Part shown: positions 63,907 to 64,000 of the stretch, piece after piece
How the letters are laid out: the number at the start of each line of letters is the position of its first letter
Position numbering within the stretch: the stretch's first letter is position 1
Source of the DNA: Rotaria sp. Silwood1
Lineage: Eukaryota > Rotifera > Eurotatoria > Philodinida > Philodinidae
Assembly (NCBI GenBank): GCA_905250075.1
Contig: CAJNOP010000002.1
Span: 2,609,867-2,673,866, forward strand
Length of the DNA: 64,000 nucleotides
Direction: 5' to 3'
The notes under the pieces: model-generated
Seen by the model: only the letters and a program-made list of their open reading frames with translations
Told to the model about the DNA's origin: nothing
Database searches by the model: none
Made by a program: the position numbers and the translations under genes

Positions 63907-64000
63907 ATGGCTACAATGAAAATGTCTCAAATGTTATCTGTACCCTTAAGTCGAGTACGATCACCTAAACTTAAACGTCAAACACCTATTGATGATGAAA
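63907..64000 (+). CDS. Probable 5' end of a gene running off the right edge
   Basis: An open frame starts at ATG 63907 with MATMKMSQMLSVPLSR and continues to the window end with coding-like codon use (RSPKLKRQTPIDDE at its end). It contains basic Ser/Pro elements but no family can be assigned from 31 codons. A competing reading starts at ATG 63783 (MAGIQRCWQW) and would splice from GTTAGT near 63834 to an acceptor such as TTAAG at 63951; I prefer the first but am not certain. Confidence 0.5.
   Translation, partial: MATMKMSQMLSVPLSRVRSPKLKRQTPIDDE

Noticed and set aside
1-64000. CRISPR arrays, phage-type defence systems or bacterial operons
   Set aside because: The DNA is intron-bearing animal sequence; no regularly spaced direct repeats or prokaryotic gene signals were seen.

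Overview
This is a eukaryotic, almost certainly animal, nuclear window. It is very AT-rich, and every large gene has introns and an animal-type product: a p38-like MAP kinase, the deubiquitinase TRABID, ribosomal protein P2, a PP2A B55 subunit, COX10, an alpha-arrestin, a TLC-domain protein and an SLK/STK10 kinase. Intron sizes are bimodal. Most are 53-130 nt with plain GT..AG ends, while about a dozen exceed 600 nt and several of those hold repeat-like DNA. Small introns, AT-rich coding sequence and a CCCACA-rich array would suit a bdelloid rotifer, but that species group is an inference. Exon boundaries below were worked out by hand from reading-frame continuity and family similarity; there is no transcript evidence.

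Layout, left to right. (1) 51-4260, minus: p38-like MAPK, 12 exons, last exon off the left edge. (2) 4261-7104: non-coding, with a possible decayed copia-type gag. (3) 7105-7413, plus: small one-helix membrane protein. (4) 10845-13747, minus: complete TRABID/ZRANB1. (5) 14461-14895, minus: ribosomal protein P2, with a likely oligopyrimidine 5' exon at 15043-15059. (6) 15398-21314, plus: PP2A B55, divergent from P2. (7) 22108-22797, plus: single-exon FAD synthase domain. (8) 25970-29294, minus: COX10. (9) 33036-34213, minus: arrestin-domain protein. (10) 36627-39345, minus: glutamine-rich protein. (11) 40565-43152, minus: TLC-domain membrane protein. (12) 43985-56628, minus: SLK/STK10-type kinase with an uncertain C-terminus. 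(13) 56629-63906: gene-poor, simple-repeat-rich. (14) 63907 onward, plus: likely start of another gene.

The genes are ordinary housekeeping and signalling loci, not a cluster acting in one pathway. MAPK, SLK, PP2A-B55 and arrestin are all phosphorylation or receptor signalling; COX10 and FAD synthase both serve mitochondrial redox chemistry. I see no operon-like logic and no CRISPR or phage-like system.

The most unusual material is non-coding. At least four long imperfect palindromes (about 0.5-1.7 kb) and one TA-flanked inverted-repeat element sit in introns and gaps. A degenerate hexamer array rich in CCCACA lies in an SLK intron. Among the proteins, the p38-like kinase stands out: it has TEY in place of TGY and a leucine at the gatekeeper position.
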